The notes under the pieces are model-generated. The model saw nothing but the letters and a program-made list of their open reading frames with translations, was not told the DNA's origin and made no database searches. A DNA stretch of 64,000 bases from Planctomycetota bacterium (GTDB lineage: Bacteria > Planctomycetota > Planctomycetia > Pirellulales > Pirellulaceae): NCBI GenBank assembly GCA_963204915.1, contig CAUJHS010000117.1, positions 186,001-250,000 on the forward strand. Reading direction: 5' to 3'. Made by a program: the position numbers and the translations under genes. This document shows, piece after piece, positions 25,607 through 35,486 of this stretch. How positions within the stretch are numbered: the stretch's first letter is position 1; every line of letters starts with the position of its first letter.

Positions 25607-27709
25607 CTAATCGACGTCGATTTGACGGAAGATCGGCGTGTGGCGGTAGTACACCTCCAAGGTGCACACCGCCAACGAGGTAGCATAGATGCGTCCGCCG
25701 GGTCGGTCATGGTGGTGTTCTGGTCGCCAGCTTCCTGCGTTCTCTCCCAGATCCTCTTGCGTGTTGACAAGAATGTCACGCAGGCGGACGTTCCATTTCT
25801 CCCAATTCAACCCGCCGACATGGTGAAACACTTGTGTGCCGTAGTACCAATAGTAGAAATTGTTTTGTGAGCTGCTCGGAAGGTGATCCGACGAAAGCCA
25901 TTCCACACCTTGGCTTAAGCCGTAGTCGTCCATCGTCCAGCCCAAATACATGCGGCACAGCAGCGCTTCGGCGGTCATGACTTGCGTGGGACCGGAGCCT
26001 CGTTGGTAACCGTATTTCGCGCCATCCTCGTGCGAAACGGAGTCGAGATAGTGGCTGGCGTTCTCCAGCGTGGCAGGAGGAACGTCCAGTTTGGCCGCGC
26101 GGGCGCTTTGCAACGCCATGAGTTGCCACCCCAACACACTCGTGTCGCCTGCTTGACCGGGTGAGTAACGCCAGCCTCCTTCAGGATGTTGCGCCGCGAC
26201 GATAAAGTCGATCGCCTTTTGTGCGGGCCCGCGCAGTTGCTCATCGCCCGTGATGGCGAAGGCTTCGCACAGCACTATCGCCGCCTGACCGTGCGCATAC
26301 ATATGCGAGTTGCCTTGCGACCCTGCCGCAAGGTCCCCATCGGGGCGTTGATTAGCCAACAACCAACGGAGTCCGCCCCCCACTTCCTTCTGATAACGTC
26401 CGGTAAGGTGAGTTTGGCCGGCTCCCAAGAATGGCAAGAGTGCGAGCGAAGTTGCGGCAGGATCGCTTTTGATGGCGCCATCCAACACCCAACGACCGTC
26501 CGACTTTTGCTGGCGCGCTAGCCAGCGTAAACCGCGCGCGACCGCCGCTTCCGTCAAGGTCGTTCCGCCTTCCTCCGTGACCAACACCGTCCGCACGCGC
26601 GGGTCGCGCGCTGCCAGCGTTCGTTCGGCAAAGTTGCTTGAACGCAACCGCTCTTTGACATTCTCTATGGGGGGAAGGAACGGGTCGGGCGCATTTTCGG
26701 CGAGACGCAACTCGCGGGCGTCTTGATCGGCGCGAATCAGGGCCTCGCGGATCTCCGAGTTTTTCAAGTCCGCCTCGGTTGGCAACGGTAGGTCAAACGC
26801 GAACTCGTTTTCCGGGTCAACGGGATGGACATTATCTCCTTCCAGCACCCGGCGGTTCACCATGTTCGACAACGTAATGAATGGCGGATCGCTCGGCACG
26901 TCAATTGTGATGAGTCCCAGCAGCACGATCAGTATCAGGTGGACCACCAAACTCACTAGCCATGCCGGAGTGACATTCAGCCACGCTCGCAACCGACGAC
27001 GCATCATCGCACGATGCAACGTCTGGCTGACGGAACGCGCAGGGACGCGGGGCGGCGTTCGCGGCGGGGTCGGGGCACGTCCAGGAACCGGCGGCGGAGG
27101 AGGAACCGCTCCCTGCGGGGGTCGCGGCGACGGGGCGGCTTGTGGGGCTCGCACGGGCGATGCGGGAGGGGATTCTCTCGCGTCCCCTTGTCGGACCGGC
27201 GATTGGACCGGAGGCGGAACAACGGGCTTGGGAGCCGCGGCTTGCCCTCCCTGACGTTCCCGCTGACGCTTGTGCGCTTCGCGTTCACGCAGCAAACGCT
27301 CTGCCTCGCGCTGTTGTTCTTCCGATAGTTCTATGCTTGTACCACACCGCCAACAGTCGGCCACCAACAACCACAAGCGAATCGACATCGGCGCCCCGCA
27401 ATCGGGGCAGGGGCACATTAAGACGTCTCCATCCAGCCAGATGCCTGATTTGGCTGGCTCTACGCTTGTCCCGAAACCGGGACCCTGCATTAGGGCTCCG
27501 CTACTCGACCGATGCCCGTTCGTTCGTGGGGTTTGGAATAGTGCTGGAGCGGAAAGTGGCGCCGCGGCGTGTTCGAGGTTTTGCGGAAGAGGATCGTTAG
27601 AATGCAAACTAATTACCGGCACGGGCTCGCTCAGGAACGATGCACCCATGGCCTCCCAAGCTTCGAGCGGAACCCACTCGCCCATATTGTGATCAGAAGA
27701 TAACGGCAT
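25607..27709 (-). CDS. Zinc-ribbon / transmembrane / prenyltransferase-squalene-cyclase-like toroid protein
   Basis: 700 residues. Domains in order: a short acidic start; a zinc ribbon (Cys99, 101, 104, 119, 122 in LMCPCPDCGAPM...CWRCG); a charged helix (EEQQREAERLLREREAHKRQR); a Pro-rich linker (about 160-225); one membrane helix (247-269); and an extracytoplasmic alpha/alpha toroid from about 370 to the end. The toroid has repeats of the type GLRWLARQQKSDGRW, AIDFIVAAQHPEGGWRYSPGQAGDTSVLGW and GVEWLSS. The squalene-cyclase D-x-D-D-T-A acid motif is not visible, so cyclisation is doubtful. These proteins are widespread in planctomycetes with unknown function. It is divergent from the kinase gene. 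Confidence 0.8.
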   Translation of the reverse strand: MPLSSDHNMGEWVPLEAWEAMGASFLSEPVPVISLHSNDPLPQNLEHAAAPLSAPALFQTPRTNGHRSSSGALMQGPGFGTSVEPAKSGIWLDGDVLMCPCPDCGAPMSIRLWLLVADCWRCGTSIELSEEQQREAERLLREREAHKRQRERQGGQAAAPKPVVPPPVQSPVRQGDARESPPASPVRAPQAAPSPRPPQGAVPPPPPVPGRAPTPPRTPPRVPARSVSQTLHRAMMRRRLRAWLNVTPAWLVSLVVHLILIVLLGLITIDVPSDPPFITLSNMVNRRVLEGDNVHPVDPENEFAFDLPLPTEADLKNSEIREALIRADQDARELRLAENAPDPFLPPIENVKERLRSSNFAERTLAARDPRVRTVLVTEEGGTTLTEAAVARGLRWLARQQKSDGRWVLDGAIKSDPAATSLALLPFLGAGQTHLTGRYQKEVGGGLRWLLANQRPDGDLAAGSQGNSHMYAHGQAAIVLCEAFAITGDEQLRGPAQKAIDFIVAAQHPEGGWRYSPGQAGDTSVLGWQLMALQSARAAKLDVPPATLENASHYLDSVSHEDGAKYGYQRGSGPTQVMTAEALLCRMYLGWTMDDYGLSQGVEWLSSDHLPSSSQNNFYYWYYGTQVFHHVGGLNWEKWNVRLRDILVNTQEDLGENAGSWRPEHHHDRPGGRIYATSLAVCTLEVYYRHTPIFRQIDVD

Positions 27710-28031
27710 GAAGGCCGACCAAGAGGAGACAGGATGCGAGACGAGACCCTACCGTAAGTGTATCTTCACTCGTTTATAAGTAACAAGGATTGCAGCAAGG
27801 TGGCGCCACCGCCATCGCGGGAGGGGGCCTTTCCCCAATTGAAATTCCTTTGAAACATGAAAATGGCTCGATGAACCACGTATTTTGGGGAAACCTTCGC
27901 CGTTGGCGCTCGGTTGCAGCAAATCTACCGCGTTCCTAGTTGAAAATGGCTCCGAATTCGCTGTTTGTGACGATATTACGACCAATTTGGAAATAATTGC
28001 CGCCAACCGCGGGGGGGTCGTTGCTTTTGAT

Positions 28032-28155
28032 CGCCCGGCCGGGCGTGTAGAATAAGAAAGGCGATTGGGGTTACCAACCCCAAACGCGACTCCTAGAGCT
28101 TTTGTGTGTTAGCCGCCTTTTCTTGATTTCCCTTCTTTGTGGCGTCGGCTAACAC
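28032..28155 (+). promoter_or_regulatory. Structured 5' region of the Ser/Thr kinase gene
   Basis: Within the 485-base divergent gap: CGCCCGGCCGGGCG (28032-28045) is a perfect 14-bp palindrome placed just before TAGAAT (28048-28053), a possible -10. TTGGGGTT-ACC-AACCCCAA (28065-28083) is a perfect 8-bp hairpin. GTGTTAGCCG (28106-28115) pairs perfectly with CGGCTAACAC (28146-28155) across a pyrimidine-rich loop. The kinase ATG follows 39 bases later without a good Shine-Dalgarno. The rest of the gap (27710-28031) shows nothing clear. Confidence 0.45.
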
Positions 28156-28194
28156 GCTCCGTATTCCTTTCTCGCGCCGTTCGCGGTACGGGCC

Positions 28195-29979
28195 ATGGCC
28201 ACCTTGAGCGTCCAACAACTCGCCGATTTGGTGCGACGCAGCCGACTGGTTGAAGAAAACCAGTTCGAGCAGGCCCTGGCGGAGTTTCATCAGCAGAACG
28301 CCGCCGCCACGGACGACGCGATGCGTCTGGCCGAGTTCTTAATTCAGCGCAAGTTGATCACCCGTTGGCACTGCGAAAAGTTATTTGACCGGAAGTATAA
28401 AGGCTTTTTCCTCGGAAAATACAAGCTGTTGGACCGACTTGGCGCCGGAGGCATGAGCGCCGTGTATCTGGCCCAACATACGATGATGCATCGCCTGCAC
28501 GCAATTAAAGTGCTGCCGCGCGATCGAGTGTCCGACTCTTCCTACTTGGCTCGCTTCAAGCGTGAGGCAAAAGCCGCTGCGGCGCTCGATCATACGAACA
28601 TCGTTCGCGCGTACGACATCGACCATCAGGGGGATCAGTACTACCTGGTCATGGAGTACGTGAAAGGGCGCGACCTTCTGGCGATCGTCAAAGAACTGAA
28701 GTTGCGTGGCGAGTTGCTCGATTGTGCGTTAGCCGCTCGATACATCATCCAGGCGGCGCACGGCCTTCAACATGCCCACGAGGCCGGCTTGATTCACCGC
28801 GACGTCAAACCTGCAAATTTGTTGGTCGACGAGCGCGGAGTCGTGAAAATCTTAGATTTGGGGCTGGCGCTTTTCTCGGAAGACGAAGCTGCTTCGTTGA
28901 CCATCAGTCATAATGAGAATGTGCTAGGCACCGCCGATTACTTGGCCCCCGAGCAAGCTCTGAGCAGCCATAATGTGGACGCCAGGGCCGATATCTACAG
29001 TCTGGGCTGCACCCTTTACTTTCTGCTTACCGCACACCCACCGTTTCCGGAAGGCTCGCTGGCGCAGCGCATTGCCCAACATCAAAGCGAAACGCCGCCC
29101 GACATTCGACTCGACCGGCCCGATTGTCCCGCCGAGCTAATCGCAATTTGCGAAAAGATGATGGCGAAAAAGGCGGCTGACCGTTTTCAGACCGCGACCG
29201 AGGTTGCCGACGCGCTGAGCGATTGGCTCACCACCTATGAAGCAGGGGAACCTGTCGCAGCAACGTCGCAAGTGATGACTGCTGGTCCCGTGACGGCGCC
29301 GACGGAGCGACCTCCTGGATCGGTGGCCGCCAAGCGAACTGCTCTCCCTCCGAACAAACGAGCCAGCGCTTCGGATTCGAATCTGGGGCGTCCGTTGGGC
29401 CGAAGCGGTAGTAGTCCAGCTTCGTCACGTAGGCCGACTAGGACCGGAAACGCTGCGCCTCCTTCAGAGACAGTCTCCCAACGCGACGCCACCGCTCCTA
29501 CGGTGAAGCCTTCGGCCAGTTCGGGAACAACGTCCAGGTCGCCGAAATCCCCCTCATCGGGCGATTCAGGGCCAAGTGGAGTTAGCGGCGCTAAATTGGC
29601 GTCGCCTAAGACAGCACAACCGGTCGCGCCGCGTGATAGCGCCGAAATTGACTTGGGTGAATTGGTCGGGTTGTTCGAAGTCACGGCCGGTAAGTCGGGA
29701 CGCCAGTCAGGTCGACGATCGGGCGTACGCCGTAACAAGCCGCCCCTCCCATGGCGATGGGCGCTGGCTGCTGTAAGCGGGGTGGCTTTAGTGCTCGTAA
29801 TCTTGATTCTTTCCCTGATTTTCGGGGGGGATGACGGGGGAAGCCCGCGACGGCCGCGAGATACTTCCACTGGGGGGATTTCGCTGGCGGCAAAGATTCC
29901 ACTTCAAATCTTAACGTGCAAGAACGGCAGGCTGAACGACTTGCGCCGGCTCTTGAATTCCGGCGCTTCCCCGGCCTAG
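28195..29979 (+). CDS. Membrane Ser/Thr protein kinase (planctomycete Hanks type)
   Basis: 594 residues. An N-terminal helical extension (residues 1-70, [24 protein letters not shown]...[17 protein letters not shown]) typical of planctomycete kinases precedes a complete kinase domain: glycine loop GAGGMSAV (83-90), Lys105 in AIK, Glu124, [10 protein letters not shown] (201-210), DLG (221-223) instead of DFG, and APE (251-253). A Ser/Thr/Pro-rich linker rich in possible phosphosites (about 350-500) leads to one membrane helix (about 519-541) and a short external tail ([21 protein letters not shown]). Substrates are unknown. Its leader has several inverted repeats. Confidence 0.92.
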   Translation: MATLSVQQLADLVRRSRLVEENQFEQALAEFHQQNAAATDDAMRLAEFLIQRKLITRWHCEKLFDRKYKGFFLGKYKLLDRLGAGGMSAVYLAQHTMMHRLHAIKVLPRDRVSDSSYLARFKREAKAAAALDHTNIVRAYDIDHQGDQYYLVMEYVKGRDLLAIVKELKLRGELLDCALAARYIIQAAHGLQHAHEAGLIHRDVKPANLLVDERGVVKILDLGLALFSEDEAASLTISHNENVLGTADYLAPEQALSSHNVDARADIYSLGCTLYFLLTAHPPFPEGSLAQRIAQHQSETPPDIRLDRPDCPAELIAICEKMMAKKAADRFQTATEVADALSDWLTTYEAGEPVAATSQVMTAGPVTAPTERPPGSVAAKRTALPPNKRASASDSNLGRPLGRSGSSPASSRRPTRTGNAAPPSETVSQRDATAPTVKPSASSGTTSRSPKSPSSGDSGPSGVSGAKLASPKTAQPVAPRDSAEIDLGELVGLFEVTAGKSGRQSGRRSGVRRNKPPLPWRWALAAVSGVALVLVILILSLIFGGDDGGSPRRPRDTSTGGISLAAKIPLQILTCKNGRLNDLRRLLNSGASPA

Positions 29980-30089
29980 CATTGCATGCCATCGCGGGGC
30001 TGCGGGCAGCAGCTTGATCCCGTGGAACATTCCTTGAAACGTATGTGACCTCGCCCGTCTTCCGGGTGGGGTTTAATCGGTATAACTCT

Positions 30090-30806
30090 ATGTCTAGACG
30101 TATCTTACATCGTTTGAGAAACCGCCACGTCGCACATCGGAACACGCTGGTGCAAGCAGCCCGCCGTCGTGTGGGAAACCCCCTGAGCAAGCGGGGGCGG
30201 CGGATCGTAGTGCATCAGAACCCCTTCAGCCCACCCGAAGATTGGCATGAGTCGCCCGACGTACCGACGAACGGCTCTTTCCGCATTCGGGTGCAATCGC
30301 CTGGCGAAGGATACCGGCATGTCATTTCCCCTGCCGAGATTCGTGCGCGTCTGGCGAAGCTGCCCCCGACGATGACCGCGCCCTTGCACATCGTCCAGTT
30401 AAGTCGCCTCACTCGAAAGAAGCGGTCGTACCCATGTTATGGAATGCAATGGGGGCAAGCGATCTACTTGTACCCGATGGAAGAAGATTTGACGGAACAC
30501 TACATGGGGCCGCCTACGCCCGCCGAACTGAACGAAGCGCGCATGTACGGCGGATGCTGGGAGCAAGTTTCGATCGACCGTTGGCGGCTTCGCTGGACCG
30601 AGGCGGCCATTAAGGATTTCTATTTGAATAATGTGCTCATACACGAGTTGGGCCACATTCTCGACGATCGCAACTCGAACGCGCGGGACCGTGAGCGTTA
30701 TGCCGAGTGGTTCGCCATTCATCACGGTTACCGGCCCACCCGGCGCGAAGCGGGCATTGAGTTGCCCCGTAAGTCGGTCCGACGGCGCCATCACGGGTCA
30801 AAGTAA
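30090..30806 (+). CDS. Putative zinc metallopeptidase-like protein (HELGH)
   Basis: 238 residues from ATG 30090 (MSRRILHRLR); an in-frame start 45 bases upstream is possible. The N-terminus is strongly basic, with no signal peptide. The core has HELGHILDDRNSN (HExxH at 185-189), followed by RDRERYAEWFAIHHGY, where the Glu of AEWF could be the third metal ligand. The central YPCYGMQWGQAIYLYPMEEDL looks like a beta core. I do not recognise a MEROPS family, though the HELGH plus downstream acidic helix is gluzincin-like. It starts 110 bases after the kinase gene. Confidence 0.65.
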   Translation: MSRRILHRLRNRHVAHRNTLVQAARRRVGNPLSKRGRRIVVHQNPFSPPEDWHESPDVPTNGSFRIRVQSPGEGYRHVISPAEIRARLAKLPPTMTAPLHIVQLSRLTRKKRSYPCYGMQWGQAIYLYPMEEDLTEHYMGPPTPAELNEARMYGGCWEQVSIDRWRLRWTEAAIKDFYLNNVLIHELGHILDDRNSNARDRERYAEWFAIHHGYRPTRREAGIELPRKSVRRRHHGSK

Positions 30807-30950
30807 TGGGGTGCGCACCTTGGGGCGCCGATGAAAAGAAGGCGGAGCGAGGGAGTTTCCTCCCGGCGCCGCAACACGTTACAATACAACGCGACGCAGC
30901 AGTCGGGCGGCTTGCCCCTTTTCCCCTTGCCGAGTACGAGGAGCCTTCCC

Positions 30951-31076
30951 ATGGAGTTGTTGGCCCATTTCACCTCGAATGAGGTTGTTGTCGCCTTATC
31001 GATTTATCTTACCGGCATTGTTTCGGGAGTGCTGTTGGCGTGGGTTTCACGTGTTCGCGATGGATCAAACGAGTAG
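30951..31076 (+). CDS. Small single-pass membrane protein
   Basis: 41 residues, with AGGAG at 30939-30943 before the ATG. Nearly all of it is one hydrophobic helix (VVVALSIYLTGIVSGVLLAWVSRV) ending in charged RDGSNE. It is below usual gene-length cut-offs, but the ribosome-binding site and clean topology support it. A perfect 7-bp hairpin (31098-31115, GAACGCG with CGCGTTC) follows 21 bases after the stop. Function unknown. Confidence 0.5.
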   Translation: MELLAHFTSNEVVVALSIYLTGIVSGVLLAWVSRVRDGSNE

Positions 31077-31209
31077 GCGACGCTTCACGTTCTTGACGAA
31101 CGCGAAATCGCGTTCAAAGGCGGAGTTTGATCTGTTTCGTGTGGGGGACATGCTCCTGCACGCACAGCATTACGATAATACGTGAACGACGACACGTGGA
31201 AAGCGCTGC

Positions 31210-31602
31210 ATGATGTCGGAAGGTGGCGAAAACGCCCCGAATTTCGCCGGGGCCGGTGGACTCTTGCCCGCCATTGCTCAGGACGCGCATTCCGGACAAG
31301 TCCTCATGCTCGCATGGATGAACGCCGAAGCCTACGAGGAAACGTTGCGTACCGGTCGCGCCGTCTATTACAGTCGCAGCCGCCAGAAGCTGTGGCGTAA
31401 GGGCGAGGAAAGTGGGCACGCACAGCAGGTAGAAGCGGTTTATGTTGATTGCGACGCCGACACCATTTTGCTGCGCGTACGCCAAACCGGTGCGGCTTGC
31501 CATGAGGGCTATCCGACGTGCTTCTTTCGTGAAGTCACGCCGCAAGGTTTCAAAGTGGTCCAAGATCGCCTTGTCGACCCCGCATCGGTTTATAAAAGTT
31601 AA
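31210..31602 (+). CDS. hisI: Phosphoribosyl-AMP cyclohydrolase
   Basis: 130 residues, the stand-alone HisI form without HisE. Opens the adenine ring of PR-AMP in the third step of histidine synthesis. Family motifs: VLMLAWMN (31-38), [18 protein letters not shown] (53-70), the metal-binding [12 protein letters not shown] (Asp80, Asp82, Asp84), and the zinc Cys residues in [13 protein letters not shown] (Cys97, Cys104) together with Cys81. ATGs at 31210 and 31213 both fit. No other his gene is nearby, so it is an orphan locus. Confidence 0.95.
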   Translation: MMSEGGENAPNFAGAGGLLPAIAQDAHSGQVLMLAWMNAEAYEETLRTGRAVYYSRSRQKLWRKGEESGHAQQVEAVYVDCDADTILLRVRQTGAACHEGYPTCFFREVTPQGFKVVQDRLVDPASVYKS

Positions 31603-31680
31603 CGCAGCGCGTCTGGCCTGACCCAGGTGTTTGGCGCGCCATTCACGCCGCAACCTGCGGTCATCACTTCTTGAATCGCT

Positions 31681-32331
31681 TTAGCTGCGGTCTTCTTCCG
31701 CACCGAACCAAGCGCACGCATAGCCTTGGTGAAACACCGCGCCCAGTGCTTTCCAGCGCCAGCGCGGCTTGCTCCATGCGCCACGGTTAACAAGGACCTC
31801 CCAGTGCGAACGACTGCCGCGCCAAGCTTGCAGGGCATGCGCCGCGTCGTCCACATGCGCCGCAGCGATCTCAAAGCCGAGTCCCGCGTAGCCGGAGATT
31901 TCACGCGGCTTGTTCCACATCACGGGCCAGGTGGACTTGTCCTCCGGACGATACACGCCGCCCGTCCAGCGTTCGTTGTTCGACCAATTGTGCAAGTTGC
32001 CCGTGGCCTCATGGGGCCGATTGTGGATCAGGTCTTTCACGTGCTCCAGGGCGACCGCTGTCATCCGAGGCGAGAGCGCCGCTTCAGGAAGTCCCTGGGT
32101 GCGCCGGTACGTGTTGATCAAATCAACCAGACGCCACAGCGCGTCGGGCTGCTTACGAACCTCAGCGGCGCTGGTCCAGCGAAGTAGAGGGAAAGTGCGT
32201 CCTTCCGACGCTTGGACTTTGCGTTCGTTGCCGGCCAGGGGCGCACTTGCCTCGGCAAGCCAAAGACTCGCACCAAGCGAAGCCTGTTGAACAAATGTGC
32301 GACGTGAGACGCCCAACGAAGAAAACATCAT
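31681..32331 (-). CDS. Secreted CAP/SCP-domain protein
   Basis: 216 residues. The N-terminus SRRTFVQQASLGASLWLA is a Tat-like signal (S-R-R-x-F). The rest follows the bacterial CAP fold: LVDLINTYRRTQGLPEAALSPRMTAVALEHVKDL, then HNWSNNERW, ARG-like AHALQAWRGSRSHWEVLVNRGAW and the terminal strand ALGAVFHQGYACAWFGAEED. CAP proteins act in the envelope or outside, mostly with unknown activity. It is convergent with hisI, 78 bases apart, and divergent from the isomerase gene. Confidence 0.82.
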   Translation of the reverse strand: MMFSSLGVSRRTFVQQASLGASLWLAEASAPLAGNERKVQASEGRTFPLLRWTSAAEVRKQPDALWRLVDLINTYRRTQGLPEAALSPRMTAVALEHVKDLIHNRPHEATGNLHNWSNNERWTGGVYRPEDKSTWPVMWNKPREISGYAGLGFEIAAAHVDDAAHALQAWRGSRSHWEVLVNRGAWSKPRWRWKALGAVFHQGYACAWFGAEEDRS

Positions 32332-32438
32332 CAGACCGCCCAGGTGTAAGCTCCGGCTCTCGAAGGAACGCTCGTGTTATACTACCTCGCACGTTGATGT
32401 GCTTCGACCATGGTCACGTTGAAAGTTGGAGATCCCCT

Positions 32439-33473
32439 ATGAGCGAGCATCCCGCGAACCGTCCTGCTCCACAATTGGGCCGCCGCGAATTGTTGGGCTA
32501 TACCGCAGCGTTTGGCGCCGGCGTTTTGGCGAACCAGGCGCGCGGGCAGTCGGCCTCGGCGCAGGAGACCAAGAAACAACCGGTGCGTCGCGGCGCGCCC
32601 AAGCAATATGCCATGAAGAAGTCCATCAACCTGTGGGCCTTCCCTTATCCGCAGCAGTGGTCTCTCCAGGAGTGTTTTGAGTTGGCCAAAGACGCCGGCT
32701 TCGACGGCGTCGAGATCAATTTTGACCTGGAAGGCGAGTTTTCGGCCCAATCGACCGACGCCCAAATTCAAGAGATCGGCCGCATGGCGCAAAAGGCGGG
32801 CGTGGCCATCAGCGGCGTTTGTTCGTTCTTGTTTTGGCCTTACGCCTTTAGCAACAACGATCCCCAGAAGCGGCAAAAGGGGGTTGAACTCGCCGTACGC
32901 ATGACGGAAGCCGCGCGACTACTGCAAACCGAGAACGTGCTGGTGGTGCCGGGCGCGGTTTATATTCCTTGGCTCAAAGAGGAAGAGCCGGTGCCGAACG
33001 ACGTGTGCGACCGCCGCGCTCGCGAAGCGGTGCGCAAGATCATTCCTGCCGCAGAGAAAGCCGGAGTGTCTCTCAACATCGAAAACATTTTCGCCAACGG
33101 TTACCTGTTCAGCCCGCAAGAGATGGTCGAGTTCGTCGATAGCTTCCAGAGCGATCGAGTGAAAATTCATTTCGACACCGGCAATATTATGGAATACCAG
33201 TTTCCCGAACACTGGATCCCCATTCTTGGCAAGCGGATTCAAAACATTCACTTCAAGGAGTGGGACAAGCGCACCCACGAGTTTAACTTGCACACTTTCC
33301 GCACCTTGTTAGACGGCACAACCAACTGGCCCGCAGTAATTGAGGCTTTAGATAAGATCGAGTATCGGGGCTATTTGACGTTCGAGTACTTCCATCCGTT
33401 CAATCATTATCCTGAGGCCCTCGTCTACCAGTCGTCCGACGCGTTAGATTGGATGCTAGGACGCAAGACGTAA
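32439..33473 (+). CDS. Tat-exported sugar-phosphate isomerase/epimerase-like TIM-barrel protein
   Basis: 344 residues from the ATG giving MSEHPANRPAPQLGRRELLGYTAAFGAGVLA, a Tat signal. The barrel resembles hydroxypyruvate isomerase/xylose-isomerase-like AP endonuclease 2 folds: NLWAFPYPQQWSLQECFELAKDAGFDGVEIN, LNIENIFAN (a metal Glu), KIHFDTGNI (metal Asp), IQNIHFKEWDK (His) and YLTFEYF (Glu). Such exported isomerases are numerous in planctomycetes and are thought to work on unusual sugars or inositols. The metal ligands look intact. Confidence 0.88.
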   Translation: MSEHPANRPAPQLGRRELLGYTAAFGAGVLANQARGQSASAQETKKQPVRRGAPKQYAMKKSINLWAFPYPQQWSLQECFELAKDAGFDGVEINFDLEGEFSAQSTDAQIQEIGRMAQKAGVAISGVCSFLFWPYAFSNNDPQKRQKGVELAVRMTEAARLLQTENVLVVPGAVYIPWLKEEEPVPNDVCDRRAREAVRKIIPAAEKAGVSLNIENIFANGYLFSPQEMVEFVDSFQSDRVKIHFDTGNIMEYQFPEHWIPILGKRIQNIHFKEWDKRTHEFNLHTFRTLLDGTTNWPAVIEALDKIEYRGYLTFEYFHPFNHYPEALVYQSSDALDWMLGRKT

Positions 33474-33611
33474 GCCGCCGTTAGGTTGATGGTCTTTCGC
33501 TTCGCGTGCCCAGGGAACGGTCGTTTGTCACCGACGGTCGTGAGATGCGCCTCCCACGGGGAAGCGGTTAAATGGTGGAGTTGAGTTAAGTTACGTTCCG
33601 AAGGACATCTT

Positions 33612-34391
33612 GTGCTTGCTGAACCGCATCGTACTCCTTATGACCTGGTATTCCCTTTGGCGGGCATACCCGTTCGTGTGCATCCGTTCTTCTGGCTGAC
33701 CGCGGTGTTGTTGGGGTCAGGCGGCATTAATCCCGACCTACAGCCGATGACGCAACTACTCATGTGGGTTGCGATCGTGTTTGTCTCGATCCTGGCGCAT
33801 GAGATGGGCCATGCGCTGGCCATTCGCTATTTTGGCTGGCGGCCGTGGATCACCTTATACGCCTTTGGCGGACTGGCCAGTTATGAGCCAGGTTACAGCC
33901 AATTCGGCAAGTCCTATAACCGCAAAGGCAACACCACGTTAGGACAGATCATCATTCACCTGGCGGGACCGGTCGCCGGCTTTTTGTTGGCAGGTGTTGT
34001 GGTGGTCGCGCTCTTTGCCACAGGGCGACGTCTGGTGTTCCCCCTGTTCATCTGGTACGTCGAACTGGGGCGCGGGCAGGAAGTTGATAACATCTGGCTG
34101 TCGATGCTCACATGGCAAGTGCTGGCAGTGAACATCTACTGGGGCGTGATGAACCTCTTGCCGGTCTATCCGTTAGATGGCGGCAAAATCAGTCGTGATC
34201 TCTTGGTCGCAGCAAATACGCGCGAGGGCGTAACCCAATCGCTGTGGGTGTCGATTGTGGTGGCCGGCATGGTTGCGGTGTATGGCGCCTCGCGCGATGA
34301 CTGGTGGTTGGCGATCTTGTTCGGCATGCTGGCTTACCAAAGTTTTCAAATGCTTCAAATGCAGCGCGGCGGCGGGGGCAGGCCCTGGTAA
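33612..34391 (+). CDS. Site-2 protease family membrane metalloprotease (M50)
   Basis: 259 residues from GTG 33612 with AAGGA upstream. It has HEMGH (63-67) within a membrane helix and the second M50 motif NLLPVYPLDGGK (181-192) with metal-binding Asp189. About five hydrophobic segments; no CBS or PDZ domain. Between the motifs is a GGLASYEPGY re-entrant region. M50 enzymes cut membrane-bound anti-sigma factors or signal peptide remnants. It is followed 45 bases later by an SGNH hydrolase gene in the same direction. Confidence 0.85.
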   Translation: MLAEPHRTPYDLVFPLAGIPVRVHPFFWLTAVLLGSGGINPDLQPMTQLLMWVAIVFVSILAHEMGHALAIRYFGWRPWITLYAFGGLASYEPGYSQFGKSYNRKGNTTLGQIIIHLAGPVAGFLLAGVVVVALFATGRRLVFPLFIWYVELGRGQEVDNIWLSMLTWQVLAVNIYWGVMNLLPVYPLDGGKISRDLLVAANTREGVTQSLWVSIVVAGMVAVYGASRDDWWLAILFGMLAYQSFQMLQMQRGGGGRPW

Positions 34392-34436
34392 ACCGCTTTG
34401 CGGCCAGTGACCGATCTTGCGCGCAGCGCAACTTGA

Positions 34437-35237
34437 ATGGAAATGTCACAAGTCTCGGCAGGAAAACATTTTCCGGCGCGTCGTGTTGTCATGCTGGGCG
34501 CCAGCAATCTGGCGATTCACTTGCCGACGGTGGTCGAAACGGCGCGCCTGCATTGGGGAAGTCCGCTCGATGTGTTGGCGGCGCTGGGGCATGGCCGGTC
34601 GTATGGCATGACGAACAACGTGTTGGGCCGTGTGTTGCCCGGCATTCTTCAATGCGGTCTATGGCGCGACTTGGAGGCCCGTCCGCCCGCCGAGACGGCC
34701 GCATTGATTACCGACATTGGCAATGATTTGCTGTACGGCGTCTCGCCCGATCGCATTGGCGCGTGGGTAGACGAATGTTTGACGCGGTTGGCTCGCGTGG
34801 CGTCGGCGCTCGTAGTTACCGAGTTGCCGCTGGAAAGCACACACACGCTCACGGCGCGCCGGTTTCTGTTGTTGCGTTCCATTTTCTTTCCGCGCTGTCG
34901 GCTCTCGTTTGAGGAAACTTTAGATCAAACGGTGCGATTGAACCAGCTTGTGCGAAGGTTGGCCGAGAAGCATGGAGCGTTGATCGTGAAGCCCGCGGCG
35001 ACATGGTATGGTTTTGATCCGATTCACATTCGTCGCACGCGCAGCGCACAGGTATGGCGCGAGATTCTGGGCGCCTGGTCGCCAACTGCGGAAATCGCGT
35101 TAGCGCAAGCCTCGTTGCAACGCTGGTTGACATTGCGGCGCTTACGCCCGCTTGAACGACGTCTTTGGGGAATTGTGCAACAACAACCGCAACCCGCGGC
35201 GCGCCTGCGCGATGGAACAACGATCTCGTTGTACTAG
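34437..35237 (+). CDS. SGNH-hydrolase-fold protein without signal peptide
   Basis: 266 residues. Block I is VVMLGASNLA (Ser23), block III DIGNDLLYG (Asn96) and block V DPIHIRR (Asp194, His197), so a complete Ser/Asn/Asp-His set is visible. A Gly in GHGRSYGM could be block II. There is no export signal and the C-terminal region is basic. SGNH enzymes are esterases or lipases; the substrate is not indicated. ATG at 34443 is an equally good start. Confidence 0.72.
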   Translation: MEMSQVSAGKHFPARRVVMLGASNLAIHLPTVVETARLHWGSPLDVLAALGHGRSYGMTNNVLGRVLPGILQCGLWRDLEARPPAETAALITDIGNDLLYGVSPDRIGAWVDECLTRLARVASALVVTELPLESTHTLTARRFLLLRSIFFPRCRLSFEETLDQTVRLNQLVRRLAEKHGALIVKPAATWYGFDPIHIRRTRSAQVWREILGAWSPTAEIALAQASLQRWLTLRRLRPLERRLWGIVQQQPQPAARLRDGTTISLY

Positions 35238-35352
35238 CGCGCTTCTTCTTCGTCCCGCGCGTAACTTGCTTTGGCGCGTATTTTGCAGACATCATTCATG
35301 GCGTTGATGCAACACATGAGCGATGGATCGCGCGCTACGATGATCGTTGCAT

Positions 35353-35368
35353 GTCATCGCGCGATGAC
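35353..35368. promoter_or_regulatory. 16-bp perfect palindrome in the H1-like leader
   Basis: GTCATCGCGCGATGAC is self-complementary and lies 333 bases upstream of the H1-like start, suiting a dimeric DNA-binding protein. Confidence 0.45.
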
Positions 35369-35486
35369 CATGTTGATTGGAGCCCATCAAGAATGATTGC
35401 AACTGATGATGAGCGCGCATCAAGCGCATGCCATGAGCGAAGAGTGCACAATGACAAGGCATGTTGCATGTCATGCGCGAACTACT

